NCBI GenBank assembly: GCA_903875215.1
Contig: CAIQVH010000025.1
Span: 1-64,000 of the forward strand
From: an uncultured Anaerolineae bacterium
Lineage (GTDB): Bacteria > Chloroflexota > Anaerolineae > Anaerolineales > Villigracilaceae
Direction of reading: 5' to 3'
Length of the DNA stretch: 64,000 bases
Positions 34,774 through 43,631 of the stretch are shown here, in pieces; the stretch's first letter is position 1, and every line of letters begins with the position of its first letter. A model generated the notes under the pieces. That model was not told the DNA's origin and made no database searches. It was given only the letters and a program-made list of their open reading frames with translations. A program made the position numbers and the translations under genes.

Positions 34774-37700
34774 ATGAAAGCCCCATCAAGCCTTGATCCA
34801 GTTCTGATTTTCAGTATTCTTTTTCTAATGCTGACCCTCTCCGGCTGTGGTGGCAGCGCAACCGCCACAGCAGAACCCGCCCAGGTTCCGGCGCCGGTAA
34901 TTTCTGTCACGCCACAAGAATTCCCGGGCGGTTACATCAAAGCCCAGGGGAAGAGCCTGGTAAATTCTCTCAGCGGGGAATTATTCCGGTTCCACAGCGT
35001 CAATTTCAGTCATGATCCTATCCAGGTAGACTATGAGGATGCCCACAGGCTGGGTTTCAACAGTGTCCGCCTGGTTTTGCAGCCCGGCCCGATCTCCCAG
35101 GGTGATTTTACCTGGCTCGACCGGCAGGTTGCATGGGCCAGGCTATCCGGGATGTACCTTATTCTGGGCGTGAACCCAGATCAGCCATTCCAGGCGGCCG
35201 GGCAGGAGCAGGTTGTCACGTTCTGGAAAACCCTGGCCGGGCATTACGCCCAGGAAAACAGCATTGCCGGGTACGATCTCCTGCAGGAACCCCAGCCAAA
35301 CAGCCTGGACGAATGGCAAACCCTGGCCGGTCAGGCTGCCCGGGCAATTCGCGCCAGCGACTCGAACCACCTGCTGATTGTGCAGGGCACCCGCTCACCC
35401 GACCGCACTTTCATCTACCTGGATGATGACAATTACATGCTCGGGCTGCTATATTTCAAGCCGTTTGAATTCACTGCCCAGGCGCAGGGACAGTACCCGA
35501 GCGAAGCTCCCTTCAGGCCTGATTGGAGTTATTTTGGGCTGGCCGAGTATACGAGAAATGAAAGTGTCTCACCCGGCACCAGCTTATGGACGGAAACCAA
35601 TTCTCCGCTTTTCCAAATAAACGGTCGGGATACCGTGGTTGGCTTTCCGGGCGTCTCCTGCACCCTTGTGTCCGGTGAGGTTTATTTCAGCAACTTTGAG
35701 GTCAACGAATATGACGAAAACCAGGAATTTGTGCGTCAGGTCATGGCGATTGACCAGGTAAAAAATGTCGACTTCTGGGGTCCCTGGACGGATGGCCCGG
35801 GGTTGACCATCACTCGTGTGAATGGCAGTCCCTGGGGTGAAACCGAGGGGAAATCCATCCGGTTCAGCCGCCCGGAGGGTGATACCCCGGTCAGCGGAAC
35901 CGTCACTGACCCGAAATATGCCTTTGAGCCGGTACTGGGTCACTTTTACACCATCCATGGCTGGCTGCGCGGCGTGGAAGTCAACCCCGGCGCACGCTGT
36001 CAGTTCAACATTGAGTTTTGGACTTATACCGGCTATGACCAACTCGTTGGTTGGGATAGGGCACATTTGCAAAGTGACCTGTCCAAGCTGGCGGCATACG
36101 GCAGCTATCACAACCTGCCGATGATGGCGCTGGAGTTTGGCGTTTCCCGCGCCGCCTTCAAATCTGGCGGGGCACAGTGGATGACAGACGTGCTCGATAT
36201 TTTCGATGATCTGGGATGGAATCTTGGCTACCGGTCTTATCGCGATGATACCTGGGGAATCTACCCGCTAGATGTTACCCAGCCCTCCAACTCGGAGCTG
36301 GTGGCTGCGCTTGACCGCCCTGAAATTTCACTACCCCCCGGCACTCCTTCCACAAAGCTGCCGCCCCTATCGCCATTACCTGAAGGCTTTGTCCACGCGC
36401 GCGGGCAGGATCTAGTGGTAGGTGACCAGGTTATTCACCTGCGCGGCACCAATTTCAGCTCTCAGACTTTTACCGGAAAATACCAGAGCGTGGAACATTC
36501 CCAGCGTGACTTTGCCCTGGTGCGCAGAATGGGGATGAATGTCATCCGTTTCAATGTAACCTATCAGTTTTTCGAAAGCGAAGATGCGCCTTACCAATAT
36601 GATCCGCAAGCCTTGGAGTGGCTGGATCAGCAAATCGCCTGGGCCAGGGAAGCGGGAATATATCTCATCCTCAATATGCACTACGTTCCCGGACAGTACG
36701 AAACCGGGATGCTGCTCAGCACGCCTGATGACCAGGCGCGCGCGGTTGCGCTCTGGAAAGCGTTGGCAGAACGCTACCGGGATGAAAACACGATCGCGGG
36801 CTATGATCTGATCAATGAACCGATCGGGATTTCAGCGAACGATTACCAGGCATTCGCCCAGAAACTGGTGGATGGCATCCGCGAAGTGGACAAAAATCAC
36901 ATGATCGTGGTCGAGGCCATCAACGACTACTTCACACCGGCCTTTGTCATGGTGGATGACGATAACGTGATGTATGACTTTCACTTTTACCGCCCCGACG
37001 CCCTGAGAGCGGAAAATGGCATGGGCAAACCGCCTACTGGTGTTTACCCGGATGAGACTTTCTTGGAAATTAGCTGGACCAACGGCCTTCAATATCGCGG
37101 CCGGATAAGCGCTCCCAAACTGCCGGCTGGCACATCCGATTGGCAATTGCTCGAAAGTCCAATCCAGGCGCCTGCCAGTTCCGGCAAAGGCATCACCTGG
37201 GGTTATCCCAATGCTTTTTGCGAGGGTGGGAAAGGTACTGCTTACTTTGGCGACTTCCAGTTGCGTTCCTTCGACAGCGCTGGCAACCCGTTGGATGTCA
37301 TCCTGGATATGAAAATTGACCGGACAACAAAACGTTACAACGGCAGCAGCAATAACCTGGCTCAATTTGGCATGTCTCCGGACAATCCGCTTGGTACACC
37401 CGATGGGCGTTCGCTGCTTATCTCGTACAGCGGGGGAAATGCCTCAAGTGAGTTTGTGCGCTATGCATTTGAAGCAACTCCCGGCAACAAATACCAGATT
37501 TCAGGCTGGGTGCGTGGAGCGGATATTTCCGGCAGCGCAAAATGCCAGTATGTACTGCAATGGTTCCAATACCCGCCCGGAGAAACCCTTTTCCGCCACA
37601 ATCGCGATTACCTGGCAGACGGCATCGATTTTGGAGTCCGGTTTGGCAAGGAACACAATGTGCCCATCAATGTTGGCGAATTTGGGCTGATGGATACCAA

Positions 37701-37908
37701 TTTCACCGATAAGCGCGGCGGGCTGGTCTGGTTGAAGGATGTCATGGACCTGTTGATCGAGAAAAACATCAACTTTACGCAATGGGCTTACTGGGGCTCC
37801 ATGGGTTTTTACGGGGATGAATCGCATTACCCTGATGCAGCTCTCTTCCGCCAACCGCTGGTGGAGGTGTTTGTTGAAAAACTAAATCAATCCGGGCTGA
37901 AGAAGTAA
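34774..37908 (+). CDS. Lipoprotein with two tandem GH5-like glycosidase domains
   Basis: This 1044-residue protein starts with a lipoprotein signal (lipobox 'LSGC', Cys25) after GGAGG. It holds two copies of a GH5-type (beta/alpha)8 unit. The second copy has the acid/base E682 in 'DLINEP' and nucleophile E969 in 'VGEFG'. The first has E172 in 'DLLQEP', where the usual Asn before Glu is replaced by Gln, and E454 in 'ALEFG'. Between the two catalytic glutamates each copy carries a 160-200-residue insertion with a beta-rich, CBM-like pattern ('GHFYTIHGWLRGVEV', 'GNKYQISGWVRGADI'). A surface-bound endo-beta-glycanase is likely. The first copy may bind rather than cut. The start choice discards 13 residues of an upstream ATG at 34735. 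Confidence 0.85.
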   Translation: MKAPSSLDPVLIFSILFLMLTLSGCGGSATATAEPAQVPAPVISVTPQEFPGGYIKAQGKSLVNSLSGELFRFHSVNFSHDPIQVDYEDAHRLGFNSVRLVLQPGPISQGDFTWLDRQVAWARLSGMYLILGVNPDQPFQAAGQEQVVTFWKTLAGHYAQENSIAGYDLLQEPQPNSLDEWQTLAGQAARAIRASDSNHLLIVQGTRSPDRTFIYLDDDNYMLGLLYFKPFEFTAQAQGQYPSEAPFRPDWSYFGLAEYTRNESVSPGTSLWTETNSPLFQINGRDTVVGFPGVSCTLVSGEVYFSNFEVNEYDENQEFVRQVMAIDQVKNVDFWGPWTDGPGLTITRVNGSPWGETEGKSIRFSRPEGDTPVSGTVTDPKYAFEPVLGHFYTIHGWLRGVEVNPGARCQFNIEFWTYTGYDQLVGWDRAHLQSDLSKLAAYGSYHNLPMMALEFGVSRAAFKSGGAQWMTDVLDIFDDLGWNLGYRSYRDDTWGIYPLDVTQPSNSELVAALDRPEISLPPGTPSTKLPPLSPLPEGFVHARGQDLVVGDQVIHLRGTNFSSQTFTGKYQSVEHSQRDFALVRRMGMNVIRFNVTYQFFESEDAPYQYDPQALEWLDQQIAWAREAGIYLILNMHYVPGQYETGMLLSTPDDQARAVALWKALAERYRDENTIAGYDLINEPIGISANDYQAFAQKLVDGIREVDKNHMIVVEAINDYFTPAFVMVDDDNVMYDFHFYRPDALRAENGMGKPPTGVYPDETFLEISWTNGLQYRGRISAPKLPAGTSDWQLLESPIQAPASSGKGITWGYPNAFCEGGKGTAYFGDFQLRSFDSAGNPLDVILDMKIDRTTKRYNGSSNNLAQFGMSPDNPLGTPDGRSLLISYSGGNASSEFVRYAFEATPGNKYQISGWVRGADISGSAKCQYVLQWFQYPPGETLFRHNRDYLADGIDFGVRFGKEHNVPINVGEFGLMDTNFTDKRGGLVWLKDVMDLLIEKNINFTQWAYWGSMGFYGDESHYPDAALFRQPLVEVFVEKLNQSGLKK

Positions 37909-38131
37909 TCTTACAGGTGGCTGCCGCGTTTTATTCAAACCACCCTTGGCAACATCCGCGCGATTTTCAAGTACAATCTAGGGACTTCAACCATTTCAAA
38001 CACAATTAACGCCTCGGGGACGATTTTACTTCACGCTTCTCCGCCTTTCCTCCCCCAGGGCCGGCATGATTCTACTATGGCAGGCATTGGCATCCACCCG
38101 ACCTGTCGCCTGCGTGTTGGAGAATAACCCG

Positions 38132-39721
38132 ATGAGCCGTTCTAAAACATTGATCCTGCTATTGATGATCTTTCTCGTAAGCGGCTGCAGCCCTGCCGCT
38201 GCTCCGCCCCGCGTGATCACCCAGGTAGTGACAGCCGTCGCCCCAGCGCTCGTCGTGACCGCCACAGAGACTCCGCTTCCAGTAGCCACCCCTTCGCCCA
38301 CCCTGCCACCGTTGCGCACGCCCGAAGTCCGCGAAACCCTGCCCGCGGAAGGCGTGGTCAATTTCAAAATATTGCACTGGAATGATTTTCACGGATACCT
38401 CGGCGAAGATAATGTCTATGACACATGGGTTCCTGGTGCAGCGCGCCTGGCAGCCTTTGTCAATGCCGAAAGAGAACAAGCCGGGGCAGACCAGACCCTA
38501 GTGCTGGATGCCGGAGACTGGTATGAAGGAAGCTCGTCCTCCTATGATTCTCTCGGCGAAAAGGTGTGGGAGTTCTACCACCTTCTCGGGGTGGATGCCA
38601 TCGTGGTCGGCAATCACGAACTGTTCTGGGGCACTCCGCGCTTTTATCGCATGGTCAGCCAGGCACCCCCGATCGAAATTCTCTCAGTCAATATGCGCCG
38701 GGTCTCCGCCGACAAACTTTGTTCGGAGGAACGGATTGTAAATCCCTACAAAATCTTTGAGCTTGGATCAGACTCAGGACCGAAAGTGCGGGTGGCCGTG
38801 ATCGGGGTCTCTGCACTTAATATGGAGGCCTACGCCCCGGCTCCCGTGCACGACGTTTGTTTTCCAAACCCGGTGTCTGAGATCCTGAAGCTCTATGACC
38901 AGTTGCTCGCAATCGAACAGCCTGATGTGCTGGTCGTACTCAGCCATATTGGCTTCGAGGAGGATCAGGAATTGGCAGAGGCCCTCAATGCTGCCGGGAA
39001 GCCTGTAGATCTCATCATTGGCGGGCACTCGCATACCTGGATAGAAACCCCGGCAAAAGTGGGGGAGACCCTGGTTGTCACTGCAGGTGAGTGGGCGCGG
39101 GCAGTGGGTGTTTTCGACCTGACCTACAACCGAACCACCGCCTCATTGGAGACCCGCTGGCGGCAGGAGATTTTCACTCCCTGCTCACCCGAAGACCCCG
39201 CCACCCTAAATCTACTTAAAGACGCTTTGCCTGAGACAAAATCTAAAACGCCGCAATGCAGCGCCGTCCGACAACCCAACGCAGATTACCTGGTCGACCT
39301 AACGGCGGTCTCCGCGACTGTCGGATTTTGGACATTGGGCCAGGGTGAGTTCCCCGCATCCGAAGCTGCCATGATCATCCACCAACCGATCTCCAGCCAC
39401 GAGAAAACTTACCCTTTTGGGTTGTTCGCCCACGCCCCTTCCAATTTGCAATACACCCTCAATGGACAATATACCCGATTCATCACAGAGATCAGCTTGA
39501 ACCAATCAGCCTGCGGCGATGGCGCACAGTTTGCAGTCAGCCTGGACGGAAAGGAAATCTATCACTCCCCAAATTTGCTTCCATCCACCGCCCCCATTGC
39601 GCTCGACCTGGATGTGAGCGGTGGTCAAAGGCTGAAGCTGGAAACTCTCCCCGGCCCCGATGTGTCCTGCGACTGGACGATCTGGGGCGACCCCTATCTG
39701 GTCAAACCCCCGACGCCCTGA
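38132..39721 (+). CDS. Lipoprotein 5'-nucleotidase-like metallophosphatase with NPCBM tail
   Basis: This 529-residue protein starts with a lipobox 'LVSGC' (Cys19). A calcineurin-like domain follows with 'LHWNDFHGYLG', 'LDAGDWYEG', 'VVGNHELFWG', 'SHIGFE' and 'IGGHSHTW', the metal ligands of the UshA/5'-nucleotidase family. The C-terminal ~150 residues ('LTAVSATVGFWTLGQGEFP' onward) match an NPCBM carbohydrate-binding module. It probably removes phosphate from nucleotides or sugar phosphates at the cell surface. ATG 38132 is preferred, as GGAG lies upstream and the signal starts there; an earlier ATG (38066) is less likely. Confidence 0.85.
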   Translation: MSRSKTLILLLMIFLVSGCSPAAAPPRVITQVVTAVAPALVVTATETPLPVATPSPTLPPLRTPEVRETLPAEGVVNFKILHWNDFHGYLGEDNVYDTWVPGAARLAAFVNAEREQAGADQTLVLDAGDWYEGSSSSYDSLGEKVWEFYHLLGVDAIVVGNHELFWGTPRFYRMVSQAPPIEILSVNMRRVSADKLCSEERIVNPYKIFELGSDSGPKVRVAVIGVSALNMEAYAPAPVHDVCFPNPVSEILKLYDQLLAIEQPDVLVVLSHIGFEEDQELAEALNAAGKPVDLIIGGHSHTWIETPAKVGETLVVTAGEWARAVGVFDLTYNRTTASLETRWRQEIFTPCSPEDPATLNLLKDALPETKSKTPQCSAVRQPNADYLVDLTAVSATVGFWTLGQGEFPASEAAMIIHQPISSHEKTYPFGLFAHAPSNLQYTLNGQYTRFITEISLNQSACGDGAQFAVSLDGKEIYHSPNLLPSTAPIALDLDVSGGQRLKLETLPGPDVSCDWTIWGDPYLVKPPTP

Positions 39722-39842
39722 CCAGACCCCCTTCGCAAGGAAAATTCCTCGGTCCTGGCGATCAGCCTGATCGGACAGCCGGAAAATCTGCCGCGCTGTC
39801 TGTCAAACCAATTATGTCCCAAAGATAGGAAACGTTTTCGAG

Positions 39843-40604
39843 ATGAAAGCGGACACTGAAAATCAAAAGAAGCCCCCAGACAAAATGCGCGCGGCCAGCC
39901 CCACACAATCCGGAGAACTTTCCCGGGATGTGTATCTGGCTGGGTGCCAGGCAATTGCCAATGCCATGCGCGAATATGGTTATGTCTACACAAAGTCTGG
40001 GCCGAAACTGCGCCGAAAATCGCAGGATTTTATCTTTCAAGTTGATTTCCAGTCCAGTCACCACAATGTCTCTGGCAAATTGATTGCTCTTTGGATCCAT
40101 GGAAATGTGTTTTCCGCAGCACTCAAACAGTGGCGCGCGGTCAATCCTTGTCTACTTAAAACGTCTGACTATGTGGCTGGCGGACAAATCGGCAATTTAC
40201 TGGCTCTACAGTCGTGGATGGAATGGAACCTGGCTCTCCCGGCTGAGCGATTTAATCAAATTGAAGCGGCGGTCGCCTCAATCAGGGACATCATCCTTCC
40301 ATATTTTGCGATGTTTGATGATCTTCCCCTACTTCGCCAACGTTTGGTCCTTGAAGAAATTCCCTCGTTCTCGCCTGCCTGCGCTCTAGATTTTCTCAGG
40401 TGTTTCGGGTCGAAAAACGAGGCAATTCAGGCGGCATCCCAGATGCTTCACCGGTTGCCAGGAGCGCAAGATCAATATGCTTCCATTCTGGCAACCTATC
40501 GTAATCAAGGTCTTCCGTCCTACACACCAACAGCCCATGGCGAAGTATTGGCTTTGGCAACCATCCTTTATGATTTTCCTGACTTATCACAAAAGGCTGG
40601 GTGA
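39843..40604 (+). CDS. Hypothetical protein (DUF4304-like N-terminal half)
   Basis: This 253-residue soluble protein has an N-terminal half ('AIANAMREYGYVYTKSGPKL ... IFQVDFQSSHHN') that resembles DUF4304, a family of unknown function seen near toxins and mobile genes. The C-terminal half is helical and shows nothing I recognise. No clear ribosome site is seen. It stands alone between a metallophosphatase gene and a convergent membrane-protein gene, with only 14 bp to the latter. Confidence 0.65.
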   Translation: MKADTENQKKPPDKMRAASPTQSGELSRDVYLAGCQAIANAMREYGYVYTKSGPKLRRKSQDFIFQVDFQSSHHNVSGKLIALWIHGNVFSAALKQWRAVNPCLLKTSDYVAGGQIGNLLALQSWMEWNLALPAERFNQIEAAVASIRDIILPYFAMFDDLPLLRQRLVLEEIPSFSPACALDFLRCFGSKNEAIQAASQMLHRLPGAQDQYASILATYRNQGLPSYTPTAHGEVLALATILYDFPDLSQKAG

Positions 40605-40618
40605 TAAGCGCAGCGCGG

Positions 40619-41224
40619 TCATTCCGAAGGCAGGGATGACTGCGTGCCCAGCCACTTCCAATCAATGTAAAAAAGACAGGCGATCAACAGGATGGGCAGC
40701 ACGAACATCAGCAAGTTCGTCAGGGCGTAGAAGCTGCGCACAAACAAGGCGGCAAACAAAATCCCGGCGGCCAGGAAAGCCACAAACCCCACCACCGGTC
40801 GCTTCCAGGCAAATACCAGCAGCACGATCATCGCAAAGGAGGGAATATTGTGCATCAGGAACCCGCCAAGCAGTTCCAATGGTGAAGCCTGCATCTCAAA
40901 GACATCCAGCGAGAACAGGCTCATAAAACCGGTGATCAAAATAGCGGCAACGCGCGGCGCCCAATGGATGATGCTTGCCAGCCGCGGCTCCACCTGCCCG
41001 CTGGCAGTGTGCTCCCGCCAGGCAACGATCACCAAATAAATCGAGCCATACAGCAGGGCAAGCGGTATGGAGATGATCAACATGTTTGGCAACACTTCCC
41101 ACCAGCCGGGCTTCGCCGGGTCGTTTGCCAGGGCCGGGTAAAAAACTGCAGCCTGGGTCAACAGGAACAGGAGCACAAGAACGATGAGTAGGGCACGTTC
41201 AAACCTGGACTTTTCGGTTTTCAT
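40619..41224 (-). CDS. Multi-pass membrane protein of unknown function
   Basis: This 201-residue protein has five or six membrane helices (for example 'LLIVLVLLFLLTQAAVFYPA', 'LIISIPLALLYGSIYLVIVA' and 'GFVAFLAAGILFAALF'). No family can be named with confidence. ATG 41224 follows GGAG by 7 nt; a longer frame from 41641 would extend into antisense of GH36 and lacks membrane character, so it is rejected. Confidence 0.75.
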   Translation of the reverse strand: MKTEKSRFERALLIVLVLLFLLTQAAVFYPALANDPAKPGWWEVLPNMLIISIPLALLYGSIYLVIVAWREHTASGQVEPRLASIIHWAPRVAAILITGFMSLFSLDVFEMQASPLELLGGFLMHNIPSFAMIVLLVFAWKRPVVGFVAFLAAGILFAALFVRSFYALTNLLMFVLPILLIACLFYIDWKWLGTQSSLPSE

Positions 41225-41316
41225 AAGACGCTCCTTGCGAGCCTGGAAATCCGTCCTGCGCCTGGCTCTCTTAATCACTATACCCCTTTTTGTAGCGCAG
41301 GGAACATCCAGTTTGT

Positions 41317-43470
41317 TCACTGCACTTTTTGAATGCGCAGCACCCGGCTCTGCAAGTTCTTCAACTCCACCTTCAGCCCCACCTCCATCCACGCCAGGCC
41401 CGAACGCGGCTCGCCGCAGCCTTCCACCGTGTACAGCGCCTCGGGCTCCAGTCCGCGCAAATGGATCTGGGGAATATTGAACTTTTCGGGCGTATGGACG
41501 CGGAACACGAACAGGACGCCTTCGGCTTGATCCTGGCTGACGTATTGCAGCGCCGAAACAGCATTTTTCTGCGCCGAAAGCAGACGATACTGCACCCCCA
41601 ACTGCACCACCGGGCGAATTTGCTGATACTGGCGGATGCATTCTGCCGCCAACTCGCGCTCCGAGTCACTCCATTTAATCAGGTTGCCGCCCACCCCCAG
41701 CGCCCCGCACATGCTGACGTGGAAGCGGAACTCAAGCGGCACAAAGCCCTCGTTCCAATCCGTCACCCAGGCCTCCATCGTGATGGCGGGCATATACTGC
41801 GAATATCCTTCCTGAATATGCAGGCGCGCCGTTGCTTCGGTGTTATCGCTGATCCAGACCTGGTCAGCCAGGCGCAAAATGCCGTAATCGGCGCGCCCGC
41901 CGCCGCTGGCGCAGCTCTGCCAGATCACATCCGGGTGCCGCTGGCGCAGCTCACCCCACACGCGGTACACGCCCCACACGTAACGCACCCACAACTCGCG
42001 CTGATCGCCGGGCGCATCCGGCCAGCCGGGTTCGCTGGCGGCGCGGTTCATGTCCCACTTGATAAATGAAATCTTGTTTTCAGTCAGCAGTTTATCCAGC
42101 ACGCCCAGGATGTAATCCTGCACGTCCGTCCGCGCCATGTTCAGAATCAACTGGTTGCGGCTCTCGGTGCGCGCGCGGGTCGGAAAGTGAATGACCCACT
42201 CGGGATGGGCACGGTACAGATCGCTATCCGGGTTGACCATCTCCGGCTCGACCCACAGGCCAAAATCCATGCCCAGGCTGTTGACCTTTTCAATCAGCCC
42301 GCCCAATCCATTGGGGAATTTTTTCTGATCCGGCCACCAGTCGCCCAGCCCGGCGTTATCCCAGTTGCGGTTGTGGAACCAGCCATCGTCCATCACAAAC
42401 AGCTCGATACCCATTTTGGCGGCAATCTCGGCCAGCGCGGATTGGGAGGCCTCGTCCACATCGAACAAAGTCGCCTCCCACGAGTTGTACAGGATTTTGT
42501 GCGGAACCTGACCATGCGGCAGAATCTCGTCCCGCACATAGGCCTGCAGCTGGCGGCTGGCTCCGCCAAATCCGTTTTGGGTGTAGCCGGAAATGGCCGC
42601 CGGGGTGATGAGCGGCTCGCCGGGCTGCAGCTTCCAGCCAAAATCCCAGTCATTCAGGCCAATACTGACGCGCGTCGAGGCAAATTCGGTCACTTCGGCG
42701 CTGATGCGGAAGTTGCCGCTCCAGGCCAGCGTGCCAAACCAGACCTCGCCCGCGTCTTCGCTGGCGGCGCGGTCAATGGCAAACCAGGGCGCGGCGCGGT
42801 GGCTGGGAATCAGGCGGCGGCTTTCGATGGTTTTCAGGCCGGGCGTAAGCGGCTCACGCCACAGGTTGAACTCATCCACGTGGCGGCCAACCATGTGGGT
42901 CAGGGAATAATCATCGCCGGGGGGCAGAGTCCATTTGGCCGAGAAAATCCGCTCAACGTGGATCGGCTCGCTGCCCAGGTTTTCGAGCGTCACCCAGCGT
43001 TCGATCAGGTCATAATCCGGGTGAGGGCGGTAGTGCAGGGTGACGGTCAGCGGGTAGTAAACGTCTTGTAAACGGATGGCAAGCTCGCCCTCACCTCCGG
43101 CCCCTCTCCCGTTGGGAGAGGGGGGCAGACTCCCTTCCCCCATTGGGGGAAGGGCTGGGGATGAGGGTTGAATGGAAAAATCGACAAAGCGCAAAACCAC
43201 ATCGCGCACTTGATCCGCAAAAGTGACCTTGAGACACGGGTCAATGTACTTGGTGCCCGCGTAGCCGGGAAATTCCTCGGGGATGAAGTGATCGAAGCCA
43301 TCCGTCGAGGCAAACCCGGCCGGGTCGGCGGGGATGGGATAATCGGCCAGGCGCGGCAGGCGTGCGCCCCAATAGTGATGGGTGAGCAGCCCGGCGCTGT
43401 TGAGGCCGAAGGCGTAGGCGGTATGTTGGGTTTCGAGCACCCAGCGGTTGGGGGAGGTGTGAATGGGCAT
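41317..43470 (-). CDS. GH36 alpha-galactosidase with an in-frame repeat insertion
   Basis: This 717-residue protein has an N-terminal beta-supersandwich and a (beta/alpha)8 barrel. Key blocks are 'NSWEATLFDVDE', 'FVMDDGWF', 'GLWVEPEMVN', 'IKWDMNR' (Asp nucleophile), 'SCASGGGRAD' and 'WISDNTEA' (Asp acid/base). It releases terminal alpha-galactose. It has no signal peptide, so it is cytoplasmic. About 28 residues ('SSPALPPMGEGSLPP' and 'SPNGRGAGGEG') are encoded by two palindromic repeats at 43101-43154 and lie in the N-terminal sandwich. It is the last gene of the sugar cluster, 161 bp after the DegT gene. Confidence 0.93.
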   Translation of the reverse strand: MPIHTSPNRWVLETQHTAYAFGLNSAGLLTHHYWGARLPRLADYPIPADPAGFASTDGFDHFIPEEFPGYAGTKYIDPCLKVTFADQVRDVVLRFVDFSIQPSSPALPPMGEGSLPPSPNGRGAGGEGELAIRLQDVYYPLTVTLHYRPHPDYDLIERWVTLENLGSEPIHVERIFSAKWTLPPGDDYSLTHMVGRHVDEFNLWREPLTPGLKTIESRRLIPSHRAAPWFAIDRAASEDAGEVWFGTLAWSGNFRISAEVTEFASTRVSIGLNDWDFGWKLQPGEPLITPAAISGYTQNGFGGASRQLQAYVRDEILPHGQVPHKILYNSWEATLFDVDEASQSALAEIAAKMGIELFVMDDGWFHNRNWDNAGLGDWWPDQKKFPNGLGGLIEKVNSLGMDFGLWVEPEMVNPDSDLYRAHPEWVIHFPTRARTESRNQLILNMARTDVQDYILGVLDKLLTENKISFIKWDMNRAASEPGWPDAPGDQRELWVRYVWGVYRVWGELRQRHPDVIWQSCASGGGRADYGILRLADQVWISDNTEATARLHIQEGYSQYMPAITMEAWVTDWNEGFVPLEFRFHVSMCGALGVGGNLIKWSDSERELAAECIRQYQQIRPVVQLGVQYRLLSAQKNAVSALQYVSQDQAEGVLFVFRVHTPEKFNIPQIHLRGLEPEALYTVEGCGEPRSGLAWMEVGLKVELKNLQSRVLRIQKVQ
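43101..43154 (-). repeat. Double GC-rich palindromic repeat inside GH36
   Basis: Two successive hairpins: CCCCTCTCCC...GGGAGAGGGG (43101-43123) and CCCTTCCCCC...GGGGGAAGGG (43132-43154). The coding frame stays open through both. It is related to the repeat in hsdM at 12011-12050 and the intergenic copy at 53644-53669. Confidence 0.85.
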
Positions 43471-43555
43471 GGGAAATCCTCGAGGATAGTTTCATCCCGG
43501 CGTAATCATAAATCGTGCAGACGCGCCGGGAGGCTGCGCCTGGGAGTTTTGAGTG

Positions 43556-43599
43556 GAACCAGATAACCGGAGTGCCTGTTATCTGGTTCTTTGTTTTTT
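43556..43599 (+). terminator. Perfect hairpin with plus-strand T tract between DegT and GH36
   Basis: GAACCAGATAAC (43556-43567) pairs perfectly with GTTATCTGGTTC (43578-43589), and TTGTTTTTT follows on the plus strand. All genes here are on the minus strand, where no T tract follows, so it may act as an mRNA processing or attenuation hairpin, or block antisense transcription. Confidence 0.6.
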
Positions 43600-43631
43600 C
43601 CGCATCTCAGAACATGGGATGACTGGTTTTC

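Noticed and set aside
39827-39840. A site matching the LacI operator at 11 of 14 positions just before the DUF4304-like gene
   Set aside because: It keeps AAACGTTTTC but is not a palindrome overall, there is no matching promoter, and the gene has no sugar role; chance or a weak site is as likely.
40619-41641. 340-residue version of the membrane protein
   Set aside because: The added N-terminal 139 residues overlap GH36 and have no membrane or domain pattern, while ATG 41224 has a ribosome site.
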